64,000 nucleotides of DNA, taken from Skeletonema tropicum (Eukaryota; Bacillariophyta; Thalassiosirophyceae; Thalassiosirales; Thalassiosiraceae). The stretch is taken from the NCBI GenBank assembly GCA_037178625.1, contig CM074147.1:248001-312000 (forward strand), given 5' to 3'. The notes below the pieces were generated by a model. It was not told the origin of the DNA. It made no database searches and saw only the letters and a list, made by a program, of their open reading frames with translations. The position numbers and the translations under genes are program-made. Within the stretch, counting starts at the first letter, position 1. Each line of letters opens with the position of its first letter. Of this stretch, positions 56,035 through 64,000 are shown in pieces.

Positions 56035-57224
56035 TTAAGGTCGTCTCGATTCGGCCGAGACGAGACGGGATTTTTTGGGTCGAGACAGGTGTCTCGTCTC
56101 GGCATCCTCTGTCTCGGAGCTCGGAGCTCGGCCGGAGCATTTCGGGATTTTTTGTCATCACTTTCTCACAGCCAACCATGACGAAGAACAATTCGTTTCT
56201 GCGGCTATCGTACGTCTGATTTCATCAGCACGATTCCAATCTCACATCATAACAAGACTCCCTTTGACACCGTTGGGTGCGTTCACAAGACTTGTTCATT
56301 GGAGTTTGATTATTTTTTTGATCAATTCAACTCATTATCTTCATCTATCATCTATTCTGAAATCATGGTCGATGCTATCGCCGATGCCGATGCTATCACC
56401 GATGCCGATGCAGCTTCTACTGCCAGCAGGAACTAATCGTTGGAATTGTCGGGTGACGAAGACGATGATGTCAAATGCAAAGAGCGAAAACCATCGGAAT
56501 CCTCGAGCGACGAAGAAGATTGGGATGACAAATGCATTTGCAAACATTGGAAGGGTGATAATCCGATGTGTAGTAACCAGGACACAAGCAGTTGAGAAAG
56601 TTTGCAATCCGTATGAATGGAGCACATGAGGATTGGGCGCATGCATATTGCACAGACCATGTTCTTCATTGTAATGCAGTTCTGGCTTTTGAAGGTAAGT
56701 AGTAATTGAACATCATTGCCATTATTGAATATGAATTGACTCGACCTTGTCTAATAAGTTGATGCAACTCATCAAAGATCTTATGGTTGATGTCGAGAAG
56801 TAGGCTAATACAAATACAAATGATAATGGTGGTGAAGGTGGAAGTATTGCAGTACCGCAAGTATTTTCTAAATCAGAAGACACGAGCTTCGCTTTCTTGG
56901 GTGCATTTGACTTCGACGACGATGCAGCAGCAAATGATGACGAATTGTCTGATGACAATATTCGGATCCGATGTGAAGCCCAGCTGCAGCTTACGAACTC
57001 CTGGAGCAAATGCCGATGCAAGATGGAGAAAGAAAGTTTAATGATCCATTGAAGCGTTGGAAACAAATCGCTCACCAATTCCCTGAACTTGCAACACTTG
57101 CACGAGAGTACCTGTGAGATATTCCAGCAACGTCCGCTCCCTTGGAAAGAATCTGGAGCAGGGCAGCTAGAGTAATTACAGCAAAGCGATCTTGCATTGA
57201 TCCCATTGTTACTTGCCGCATCGA
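56035..57224 (+). mobile_element. hAT-type transposon remnant, truncated by the arm boundary (right arm)
   Basis: Mirror of the left-arm hAT remnant but ending at 57224 inside the dimerisation region (RSCIDPIVT); the last about 60 codons and 3' terminus present on the left are missing. It shares the in-frame TGA before DIPATSAPLE. It carries a private nonsense change in an upstream frame: SRN-TAA-S near 56434, where the left arm has GAA. Confidence 0.7.
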
Positions 57225-57245
57225 AGGGCCAAAAACGCCACTTTT

Positions 57246-57843
57246 ATAAGCTTCCACGGTCGGCCCACGTGGGCCAAAGTAAAGGGCTACCAGTAATTTT
57301 TATCATACATAAGCCCCCATACAAAAGCGTACAAATCCTTCCTTTTTTGCACAGATTTGGGTTTGGAGGCACAAATTCACCATGGTGTTCACTAGCTTCC
57401 GCCTAGCTTGCCAAATGCACAAATATAAAAAAGAATACCAAACTGAGTAGACTAACGTGTTGACGATGCTAATGGGAATAATTTTGGTGAAGGAAACGTA
57501 CTAAACGGACATATTGTCGCCAAAATATGCAATTTTAGATTTTTGCCAGGTAGCTCACGGTAATTTATTCTACACAAGGCCGAATTTGGCTAGCATTTTG
57601 CTAGCTTACAATGAGGCCGAATTTCTCGACAGGCCTCTCAAAATTATTCCTGGTAAGCACGTATTTATTCATCTGACATATAGGGCTTCACAATCCTGGC
57701 TTAGTTTGAGCATAAACCCGTCATACTGAATTTTCGATTTTTTGCCAAAGCTAGTAGCTTGTTAGGCGAACATGGTCTTATTTTGTGTGGTCAAACCTAA
57801 AAGTGTGCAAAAAATGGCGCGCCGCTCCACCGTGGAAGCTTAT
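57246..57843. mobile_element. 598-bp element with 15-bp inverted termini
   Basis: ATAAGCTTCCACGGT at the left end and ACCGTGGAAGCTTAT at the right end. Non-coding. It begins about 20 bp outside the palindrome boundary. A fragment of the same family is at 8251-8298. No target duplication assigned. Confidence 0.65.
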
Positions 57844-57949
57844 TCTGAATCTGAAACGTTGACGTTCCTCCTTGATGTGTTGCAAATGTCTCATCTTGAA
57901 CAATGTTGATGCCAGATGATCGCGGATCGGAAAGAGATCGGAAAGAGGC

Positions 57950-58014
57950 GTAAGTAAAAATCAGGAAGGTGAACGTTTCAGATTCAGATTCAGATTCAGA
58001 TAAAAAAACATTGT
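57950..58014 (+). repeat. Direct repeat, copy 1
   Basis: TAAGT(A)n then ATCAGGAAGGTGAACGTTTC, a CAGATT run (four units here) and A(n)CATTG. Copy 2 is at 58721-58777. A shorter inverted match (CTGAATCTGAAACGTT) lies at 57845-57860. Confidence 0.75.
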
Positions 58015-58098
58015 GTTCGTTTGTGTTCAGCTTGCAAGTCGAATTTGAATTTCAGGCTGATGGTGGTAAGTAATAATATAATAATAATAATAATATAA

Positions 58099-58262
58099 CA
58101 GAAATTTTAAAGTACGTCTGATTAGCCCTCTAGGGGCGAAATTATGACTAACCAACATGTGTGCTGTGTCGGTAGCATTGATAGTGCTCTATACTGCCTC
58201 CACAACTGTTTCTCAGATCGCACTCCAAGCCAGAAGACCTAAATAGTCTCCTGGCCAGGATT
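58099..58262 (-). mobile_element. Diverged, partial SINE copy
   Basis: Reverse complement carries GGAGTGCGATCTG, ATAATTTCGCCCCTAGAGGG and CAGACGTACTTTAAAATTTC in the same order as the intact SINE at 9027-9329, with a TAA microsatellite at its 3' end (58071-58098). The tRNA-like head is missing or unrecognisable. Confidence 0.6.
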
Positions 58263-58281
58263 AGTTCAACCATACGGTTGT

Positions 58282-58545
58282 TTACGTCGTCGATTTCTCG
58301 AGTTCATTGAGGACTGCGTCTATTGTCGGCTGTCCCTCCTCACGATACAATACTACTCTATTTGCGTGTTCCTCGGCTTCATCAGCCACACGTTGCCGCT
58401 GAGGTGGCGGTAGTGGTGGGCCGAATTCATTGAAGTAGAACGATAAAGTTCGTTGACTTTTCTTCCGCTGTTCTACTCGCATCTCGACCGCTTGCCTGCC
58501 TATCTTGAGGTGATGCACCCACATTCGCCTAGTAGCCAAATCCAT
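58282..58545 (-). CDS. Short hypothetical frame, 87 codons
   Basis: Starts MDLATRRMWVHHLKIG; charged, with a Pro-rich stretch (PPLPPPQ). No domain recognised and no homologue in the window. It could be a chance frame in repeat-rich DNA. Confidence 0.15.
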   Translation of the reverse strand: MDLATRRMWVHHLKIGRQAVEMRVEQRKKSQRTLSFYFNEFGPPLPPPQRQRVADEAEEHANRVVLYREEGQPTIDAVLNELEKSTT

Positions 58546-58720
58546 ATTGCTTATTTCGTCAATACTATGATTTGCCCACCGTTGGTGATTGCTGCTAACT
58601 TTGTGTCATGGTGTGGTGGAAGGTGGTGGATGTCATACCTTACCACTAGGTATTTGCGAACGTACGTTACTAATACGTGCTACGTATGAATTAGTACAAA
58701 AACAAGTGGGGCCGCGACCT

Positions 58721-58777
58721 TAAGTAAATCAGGAAGGTGAACGTTTCAGATTCAGATTCACAGATAAAAAACATTGA
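58721..58777 (+). repeat. Direct repeat, copy 2
   Basis: Second copy of 57950-58014, with two CAGATT-type units; about 0.77 kb separates the copies. Confidence 0.75.
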
Positions 58778-58789
58778 CCACCCTTAATT

Positions 58790-59080
58790 GCCTCCATGCT
58801 GCCTTCCCTCGGCGGATTCGGCAGCGGCAAGAGCTTCACACCAACATAGTAATCCATAGTAACGATCGGCCACCAATCATAACTTAATACGGCTATTAAC
58901 TTGGTCTAATTCAGCGGCGGCAACGTCGACCATGGTCACCCTACATAGGATCTTCAGACACCTGTCTGAGTCACTTGGGAGGACTCAGCACACCTCCCAT
59001 TTATGACAGAAGACCTTATGTAGGGTGGACCATGGTTGCCTTGCCCGATCACGGCCCGCCCAAGGGTAAATAAGCCCACT
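58790..59080. repeat. Half of a foldback element, interrupted
   Basis: 58790-58936 matches the right half of the inner unit of 33694-34507 (GCAGCGGC ... AATCCATAGTAACGATC ... TACGGCTATTAACTTGGTCT ... ACCATGGT). After the 91-bp insertion, GGTTGCC ... AAGGGTAAATAA continues the family sequence. Confidence 0.7.
58937..59027. mobile_element. 91-bp MITE with 9-bp target duplication
   Basis: GACCATGGT at 58928-58936 and 59028-59036 flanks a palindromic insert starting CACCCTACATAGGATCTTC and ending with the near-complement (AAGACCTTATGTAGGGTG). A 9-bp duplication is typical of Mutator-type transposition. A related terminus (TACATAGGATCTTCTGTCAT) occurs at 33668-33687. Confidence 0.8.
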
Positions 59081-59690
59081 CAGCACATTTTCTACCCCAT
59101 AAACACAAACGGCGGTCAGATCTGCACAAAGAGGATCAGTTCGTGCAGAAAAAAAATTGAGTCGATCGAAACTCCCACGAGAAAAAAAGTTGAGTGGTAC
59201 ACAAAATAGGTGCTTGCAAATTCATTTCAAACAAACAGTACGATACTTTATTGACCCTCTACTTATCTGCCCCCTTTTCAAACCTGCGAAAAGAGAAGAG
59301 AAGATAGAGAGAACAAACCGATCGATACTACATGAGTCTTTTACGACTAAATAATTCTCCTAAGTAGGTACATTGATCTCTTCACTCTTCAGTTTTTTTG
59401 GCTTGTCCTCGTGAACGGATGAGGATGCGGAGCGACACACGACTCCTGCGACACGCGACTTATTTATGAAGTCACTCACATCTAGAACTTCTACGTGCTT
59501 AATTGTTGCATGCTTGCAAAAGTCACAACATTTATATCCTTCCGTATCGCTCTGTCACTGCGAAAACTACTTAAAAACTCTTTGCGATCACAAGGAGTAT
59601 TATTTATTATTACGACTATGTAAGAGGTCATCATGAAGCAAGTGGAATGAAAGGAATGAGACAGCGGAAGTTGTATTCGAAGTACAATAA

Positions 59691-59720
59691 ACCACCAGAC
59701 GTACTTTAAAATTTCTGTTA
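59691..59720 (+). repeat. SINE 3'-end fragment
   Basis: ACCACCAGACGTACTTTAAA and ATTTCTGTTA match the 3' block of the SINE family. It lies just upstream of the frame at 59750. Confidence 0.65.
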
Positions 59721-59749
59721 CATAAATTCACACTGAACAAACAAGAACC

Positions 59750-60091
59750 ATGCGGCAAGTCATTGCCATCAGAGGAGACAGCGATGCCACTGTCAACAGC
59801 ATTAAATTCACCGGCGCTAAGAACGATGATACTTCAGATGAACAGAGCAGCAAAAGCAGCAGCAGCAGCGTGCAGACGACTGAAGCTTGTGATGTGGGTA
59901 ATTTTGAATTTATTCTCAATGAAGGTGTTCAAGAGGGTGATGGCAGCAGCGCAGCGGCAGTAATGAGAATGATGATGATGCTGATGATGATGACAACTCA
60001 CAATCCATCCAGAAATAATTCGTCGTCATCTAATCTAGCATCCGATCAGTCGCAGCTCATGCTGTTGGGGCGGGAGCAGATTGTACATTGA
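59750..60091 (+). CDS. Hypothetical Ser/Met-rich frame, 113 codons
   Basis: ATG 59750. Serine-rich with a methionine run (MRMMMMLMMMTT) and no recognised domain. It precedes the decayed ATPase copy and might be a remnant of its 5' part, but no similarity to the intact ATPase N-terminus is visible. Low confidence. Confidence 0.2.
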   Translation: MRQVIAIRGDSDATVNSIKFTGAKNDDTSDEQSSKSSSSSVQTTEACDVGNFEFILNEGVQEGDGSSAAAVMRMMMMLMMMTTHNPSRNNSSSSNLASDQSQLMLLGREQIVH

Positions 60092-60444
60092 CGATGCAAC
60101 TCATCAAAGCTGGAGAGATGATTGTACCTGCGATATACCTCAAGCGGTACATCCGAAGCCGCTCTCCTCATCATTAAACACCAAGAGTACAAAAAATACA
60201 TCACCATCGACCAAAATGTCCTTTCATGCATTAGGCTTGGGAATCGATGAAGAGCCTGATAGGGGAGGGGCCAATGAAGATGCTGCATCGATGGATGTCT
60301 CGGCAATCACTACACCATATGCCGCACCTCCTGCCCGGAAAAGAAAGGGAATGATGAATGATAATAATATTGAGGAACAAGCAATAGATGGAATTGAGGT
60401 TGATACAGTACAGGCCAACGGCAGCACTCGAATGCACAAAATGA

Positions 60445-62404
60445 TACGACTGAATTTGAAGTCATGGACGATGAAACAGATCAAGTTTCTGCTCATACCT
60501 ATGACAGGTTGAATGAAGGCATGCACGCCAGACGCCAGTGAGAGAGAGGATGAAATTGGTAGTATACTAACAAACGCAATGCACAATCTAGACCAGAAAG
60601 TTCTCGAAGGTTGTCTCCTGGACCTCAGGGAAACCTCTGGTATACCTTCATCAGAGATGGCCAAGAAGAATATCCGATTGGGCAACTTGGCAGTTGAGAG
60701 CGCAGCCTTCAATGCTGCCGTGATTTACTTCAAGATGGGTCGGGGTCTCTTGGGATCCAAGGCCTGGGAGGAAAATCCAGACGTCATGCTACAACTGTGT
60801 AGTGAAGAAGCCAACGCTTGTTTCGCTGCAGAAGACATGAAAATGACCAATGCACTTGTCGATGATGTACTGAAGAGAGATATTCCTGTTAGGGACAAAT
60901 TTAGGGCATATGAAGTAAAGATCTTATCACTGCAGGCATCCCAAAGGTTTGACGAATCAATTACAACTGCACTTGACGTGCGTAGAGGCAACTTGGATTG
61001 AGATCTCCAGCCAACAAATCAGTTTCCATATTCTCTACACTGAAAGAATATATCAAGAAGAGAAGAGTAGTAAAGAATCGTTCTTCAGATGAACTAGTCG
61101 CCCTCACTGATCTTACAGATGAGCGCATCATTATGGGTCAACGATTGCTAGAACTGCTTATTCCGGCAACATATCAGGCCCAACCCACTATGTTCCCACT
61201 GGTGGTGTTTTTGTTGGTCAGAACGTCGATGAAACACGGCATTAATGCGAGTTCATGTGACGCCTTTTCTTGTTATGGTCTTTTGTTGAGGTGAGTTCAT
61301 TAGAGCTGTCGACTTTGTCTCTGCTCCAACAAGATAGAAGGACGCACACTTTAATTTTACTACGCAAGCCAGGAATGCAGCGAATCAAGTCGAGATCAAC
61401 CTATATTCTAGAAGGTTTCATTCGCCACTGGACATCTCCAGTTCTTACATCTTGAGATCTTCTCTTGCAAGGCTACCAAATAGGATTGGAGACTGGTGAT
61501 GTGGAGAGTGCAGCATTCAACAGTAAGTGACAAAGTGGTGATGCCATGACTTCGTATCAATTCATTTTGTGCTTCCTCGCGCTTACGTCTTGCTTTGTTC
61601 GTTCAATGATGCTCGTAAACAAGTTTCTATCCGTTGTTGTAATAGCTGGTTTGCTTATCACCCTCTTGCTGAGCTTCAAAACGAGTTCGAAGCTTGTGTG
61701 AAAGTATTAGTTCAAATGAAGCAGAGGAGTCACGAAAGGAATCTTCAAGCATATCTACTTGTTGTCAGAAGGCTTCGCAACCTTGATAGCAAAGCCGATA
61801 CCGAAGTAGGCTTTGAGGAGCTGGTGAAAGCTGATAGAGAGCCTAGCGTAAATGATGTATTCCACACCGTGAAATTGATGCAACTAGAACTGTGTGTACT
61901 GTTTCACGAGTGGGAGGGTGCCTTGTTCTGCCTGACTGAAGCTCCTGATATCCGGACTAAAATTCTAGGAAAGTATGCTTCAGTGCGTTTTACATTTCTT
62001 GAGGCATTGGTCTACTTGAAGGCATCCACATCTGCCACAAGAAGTTGGCTCGAGAGAAAAAAATGGAGAAGGAAAGCTACCAAACCAATCAAGATACTGC
62101 ATGGGTGGATGAAGAATGGCAATCCCAATGTTTGTCGTTACATGCAAATCCTCACGGCGGAGCGCGCTCTGTTAGATGGAAACTGGAAGGACGCGAATAT
62201 CACTTCACCGCTGCAATTACTTTTTCTGAAGATTGTGGCTTCTTACATGACAAAGCCCTCTCCCACGACCTTGTCAGTGCATGCTACGATGCACAAGGGA
62301 AGGAAACTAGCCAACTTTACTTTCAGTGTTCGCAAGGAACATACATGGAGTGGGGTGCCACAGCAAAGCCTGAGACACAATACATTTATTGCAATTCTTC
62401 ATAA
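60445..62404 (+). pseudogene. Decayed third copy of the AAA_16-type ATPase gene (helical tail part)
   Basis: Aligns by eye with the region after Walker B in the intact genes, starting near the DDEECHFMHDQIQ segment (here DDETDQVSAHTYDR). Successive frames carry NIRLGNLAVESAAFNAAVIY (intact: KAGIKASENAAFDAAAIYFQ), STLKEYIKKRRVVKNRS, GYQIGLETGDVESAAF, EFEACVKVLVQMKQ, ASVRFTFLEALVYLK and GFLHDKALSHDLVSACY. Shifts occur near 60530, 61000 and 62190, and stops lie between 61290 and 61640. One GTAAGT...TAG intron is possible at about 61530-61643. No ATPase module is found, so the 5' half is lost. Protein identity to the palindrome copies is only moderate, so this is an old paralogue. Confidence 0.8.
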
Positions 62405-62996
62405 TCGTCCTAATCTTATCATTCCCTGGTCTACTTCAGTATGTCGACATCTTCTTCTTCATCATTTGAAGAGAAGGCAACAAGGAAAGTACCATGACAT
62501 TGTATGTCATTGTCATGCCCATGCGTTGCTGTCATGACGTGTTACGTGTTACTTTTGTTCTTTCTAAGTGGAATCTCGGTACAAAACGATGTATGTGTTG
62601 AAAGCGAAGGTATTGTATGTAGGTAGGAAGGAATCTTGGAATACTATTCATGAGCGCAGCGCCCTCCAGCAAAATCATCGCTCGATTGAAGTGAATCGAG
62701 AACGATCAGTGGTTAAGAGAATGTTGCAAATGAGGAATAAAATTACATAGTTGTATCTGACATGATTTGTTATTATGAAGTACAAGTGGATCAAATTTCA
62801 GTGTAATTTTTACACTGGGCACAAAAGGCCCTGTCTACGGGGTACAAGCCTGGTACAAGCTGCCTCCCTGTGCCCGCCTGGGCCCCAGTGGCAGCGCACC
62901 TTAATACCGCACTACATTATTTATGCATAGAAGTACTTATTGCAATGCAACTAAACGAAGAGGTTGAAAGTAATAATGTATACATTTAATGCATAC
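62405..62996. other. Gene-free interval
   Basis: Contains a G/C-rich patch with a short tandem (GGTACAAGCCTGGTACAAGC, near 62840). No gene supported. Confidence 0.4.
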
Positions 62997-64000
62997 CTAC
63001 ACAAGATTATTCTCCTCTGCCTGCTCTTCTTTTCGTTTCGCAATCTCTAACTTGTTCCTTGGGTTACCGAATGCGTTTGCAGCTGTCATCCTCCCGAACA
63101 CGGTGGTCCAAGCCAGCTCTCCCGTGCGATTTGATTTGCAGAAATCAGCTTCAAACTCGTCACTGATGGCACCCCACATTTTTGTAACTAGTGCAGGGGT
63201 CCAATCGCATATTTTCTCGATCCAGACACCTTTTCTCCGGGCATACTTCTCTACTATTTTCATAAAAGGCTTCATCTTTCCACGGACTCTATTTCCTATA
63301 TCAGTTCCCTTCTTTGATTTAAAATGCACCACATCTGAACTTCTCAAAGTGCCAAGAGGAGGGATATTATTCTCCGCATCACCGACTAGATACATAGAGA
63401 TGAAAGAGGTAACGGACATTGGTGTGAAGGTGTAATCCCTTGGCAAAACATTCAACTTGTTGTGGTGGAAGCCAAGTAACAACCTGCGCTTTTTCATGAA
63501 CTCCACACCTTTCTTGAGCCTCTTGCGCTTTTGTAACTGCTTCTCCTTGTTGGGTTGTTGGTTCTTGGTTACTTCGTTTGATACAGCATCGTTAGAATCA
63601 TCATCCGAGGCAGGAGCGTCTTCGTCTTCGTCAAAAATGGTACATGTGTTGAGTGCTGGCAGCTCCGCCGCTTCAACGGAGTCACTGGTGAATTCATGGC
63701 GGTGATTTCGAAGGGACTCCTTCACCTCCTTCAATTCATTGCGAAGTTCGATGGTCAAGTCCTCGATTACCAGGCTCGAATGCTTCAGGCTTCAACACAG
63801 CTTTGCCCTTCGTAAGCTTGAGACCAAGGTGTTGCTTGGCGGCGGCAACGTGGCGAGTAATACCTAAAATGTAAGTCCCAAGCTCTTGCGCAAAAGGCAT
63901 CTCCACTCTCGCTACTTTGTAGACCCATGCAACGGCACTGCGTATGCCATTATATTGGTCAATTGATTGGAAGACTTTAAGTCGAACTCTACCATTTTCA
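62997..64000 (-). CDS. GCR1_C-domain protein, possibly Crypton-derived; runs off the right edge
   Basis: The main open frame is 63776-62997 (minus); its own 5' end has no ATG. Residues before and after the acidic linker (FDEDEDAPASDDDSND) include a basic, helical stretch (KQLQKRKRLKKGVEFMKKRR). A GCR1_C-type DNA-binding region follows: LPRDYTFTPMSVTSF, IPPLGTLRSSDVVHF, then RGKMKPFMKIVEKYARR. Upstream, 64000-63776 is open in another frame (YNGIRSAVAWVYKVARVEMP ... KLTKGKAVLKPEAF), whose style matches the N-terminal segment of tyrosine-recombinase proteins of algal Cryptons. The two frames would join with a one-base shift near 63775, so the gene may be broken, or an intron or sequencing error may lie there. 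No tyrosine recombinase catalytic domain is seen between them. Confidence 0.5.

Larger units (their letters stand above)
40867..57224 (-). repeat. Right arm of the giant inverted repeat (about 16.4 kb)
   Basis: Reverse complement of 18852-35483. It lacks the 332-bp MITE and keeps 56 bp lost from the left Tc1-like element. The inner end abuts LRR-tail copy D; the outer end stops inside the hAT C-terminus. Confidence 0.95.

Noticed and set aside
18852..57224. Organelle inverted repeat (chloroplast-type)
   Set aside because: No rRNA, tRNA or plastid genes; the arms hold nuclear-style genes and transposons, and one gene has a spliceosomal intron.
62820..62900. RNA gene in the G/C-rich patch
   Set aside because: No fold or conserved motif recognised; composition alone is not evidence.

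Overview
The window looks like nuclear DNA of a microalga, most likely a diatom (stramenopile). The evidence is: sparse genes with few short GT-AG introns, proteins full of low-complexity tracts, an AAA_16/COG3899-type ATPase with a helical repeat tail, a Ty3/gypsy element, a copia-like gag, a GCR1_C/Crypton-like protein, and very many DNA transposons and foldback elements. There are no bacterial operons, no ribosome binding sites and no CRISPR array. The organism is an inference from family content; no species-specific marker was recognised.

Layout. (1) 1-7.2 kb: a young Ty3/gypsy retrotransposon (identical 340-bp LTRs, 5-bp target duplication) sits inside the gag gene of a decayed copia-like element on the minus strand. 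(2) 7.2-12.7 kb: gene-free DNA with an intact tRNA-related SINE carrying a 16-bp target duplication. (3) 12.7-17.5 kb: an intact leucine-rich-repeat (LRR) gene facing a decayed copy (copy A) of a large prolyl-4-hydroxylase-like (P4Hc) gene. (4) 18.85-57.22 kb: a giant imperfect palindrome. Two about 16.4-16.6 kb arms (18852-35483 and 40867-57224, inverted) flank a 5.4-kb spacer.

Each arm carries, from outside to inside: a hAT transposase remnant, an intact P4Hc gene, a 3'-tail fragment of the LRR gene, a nested pair of TTAA-flanked piggyBac-like elements, an intact two-exon AAA ATPase gene, a Tc1/mariner-like element with a broken transposase, and a foldback element. The spacer is a mosaic of foldback elements and older fragments of the same arm sequences.

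The arms are nearly identical across the ATPase gene but differ at discrete places: a 332-bp MITE (small non-autonomous transposon) present in one arm only, a 56-bp deletion plus a replaced block in the Tc1-like element, and a cluster of substitutions in the P4Hc gene. They are therefore two distinct sequences. They could be a real inverted duplication, or two haplotypes joined head to head by the assembler.

(5) 57.2-64 kb: outside the palindrome lie more short inverted-repeat elements and SINE pieces, a frameshifted third copy of the ATPase gene, and at the right edge a GCR1_C-domain protein, possibly from a Crypton. No pathway links the genes. The window reads as a repeat-rich region in which the same two or three genes have been copied, inverted and partly destroyed.
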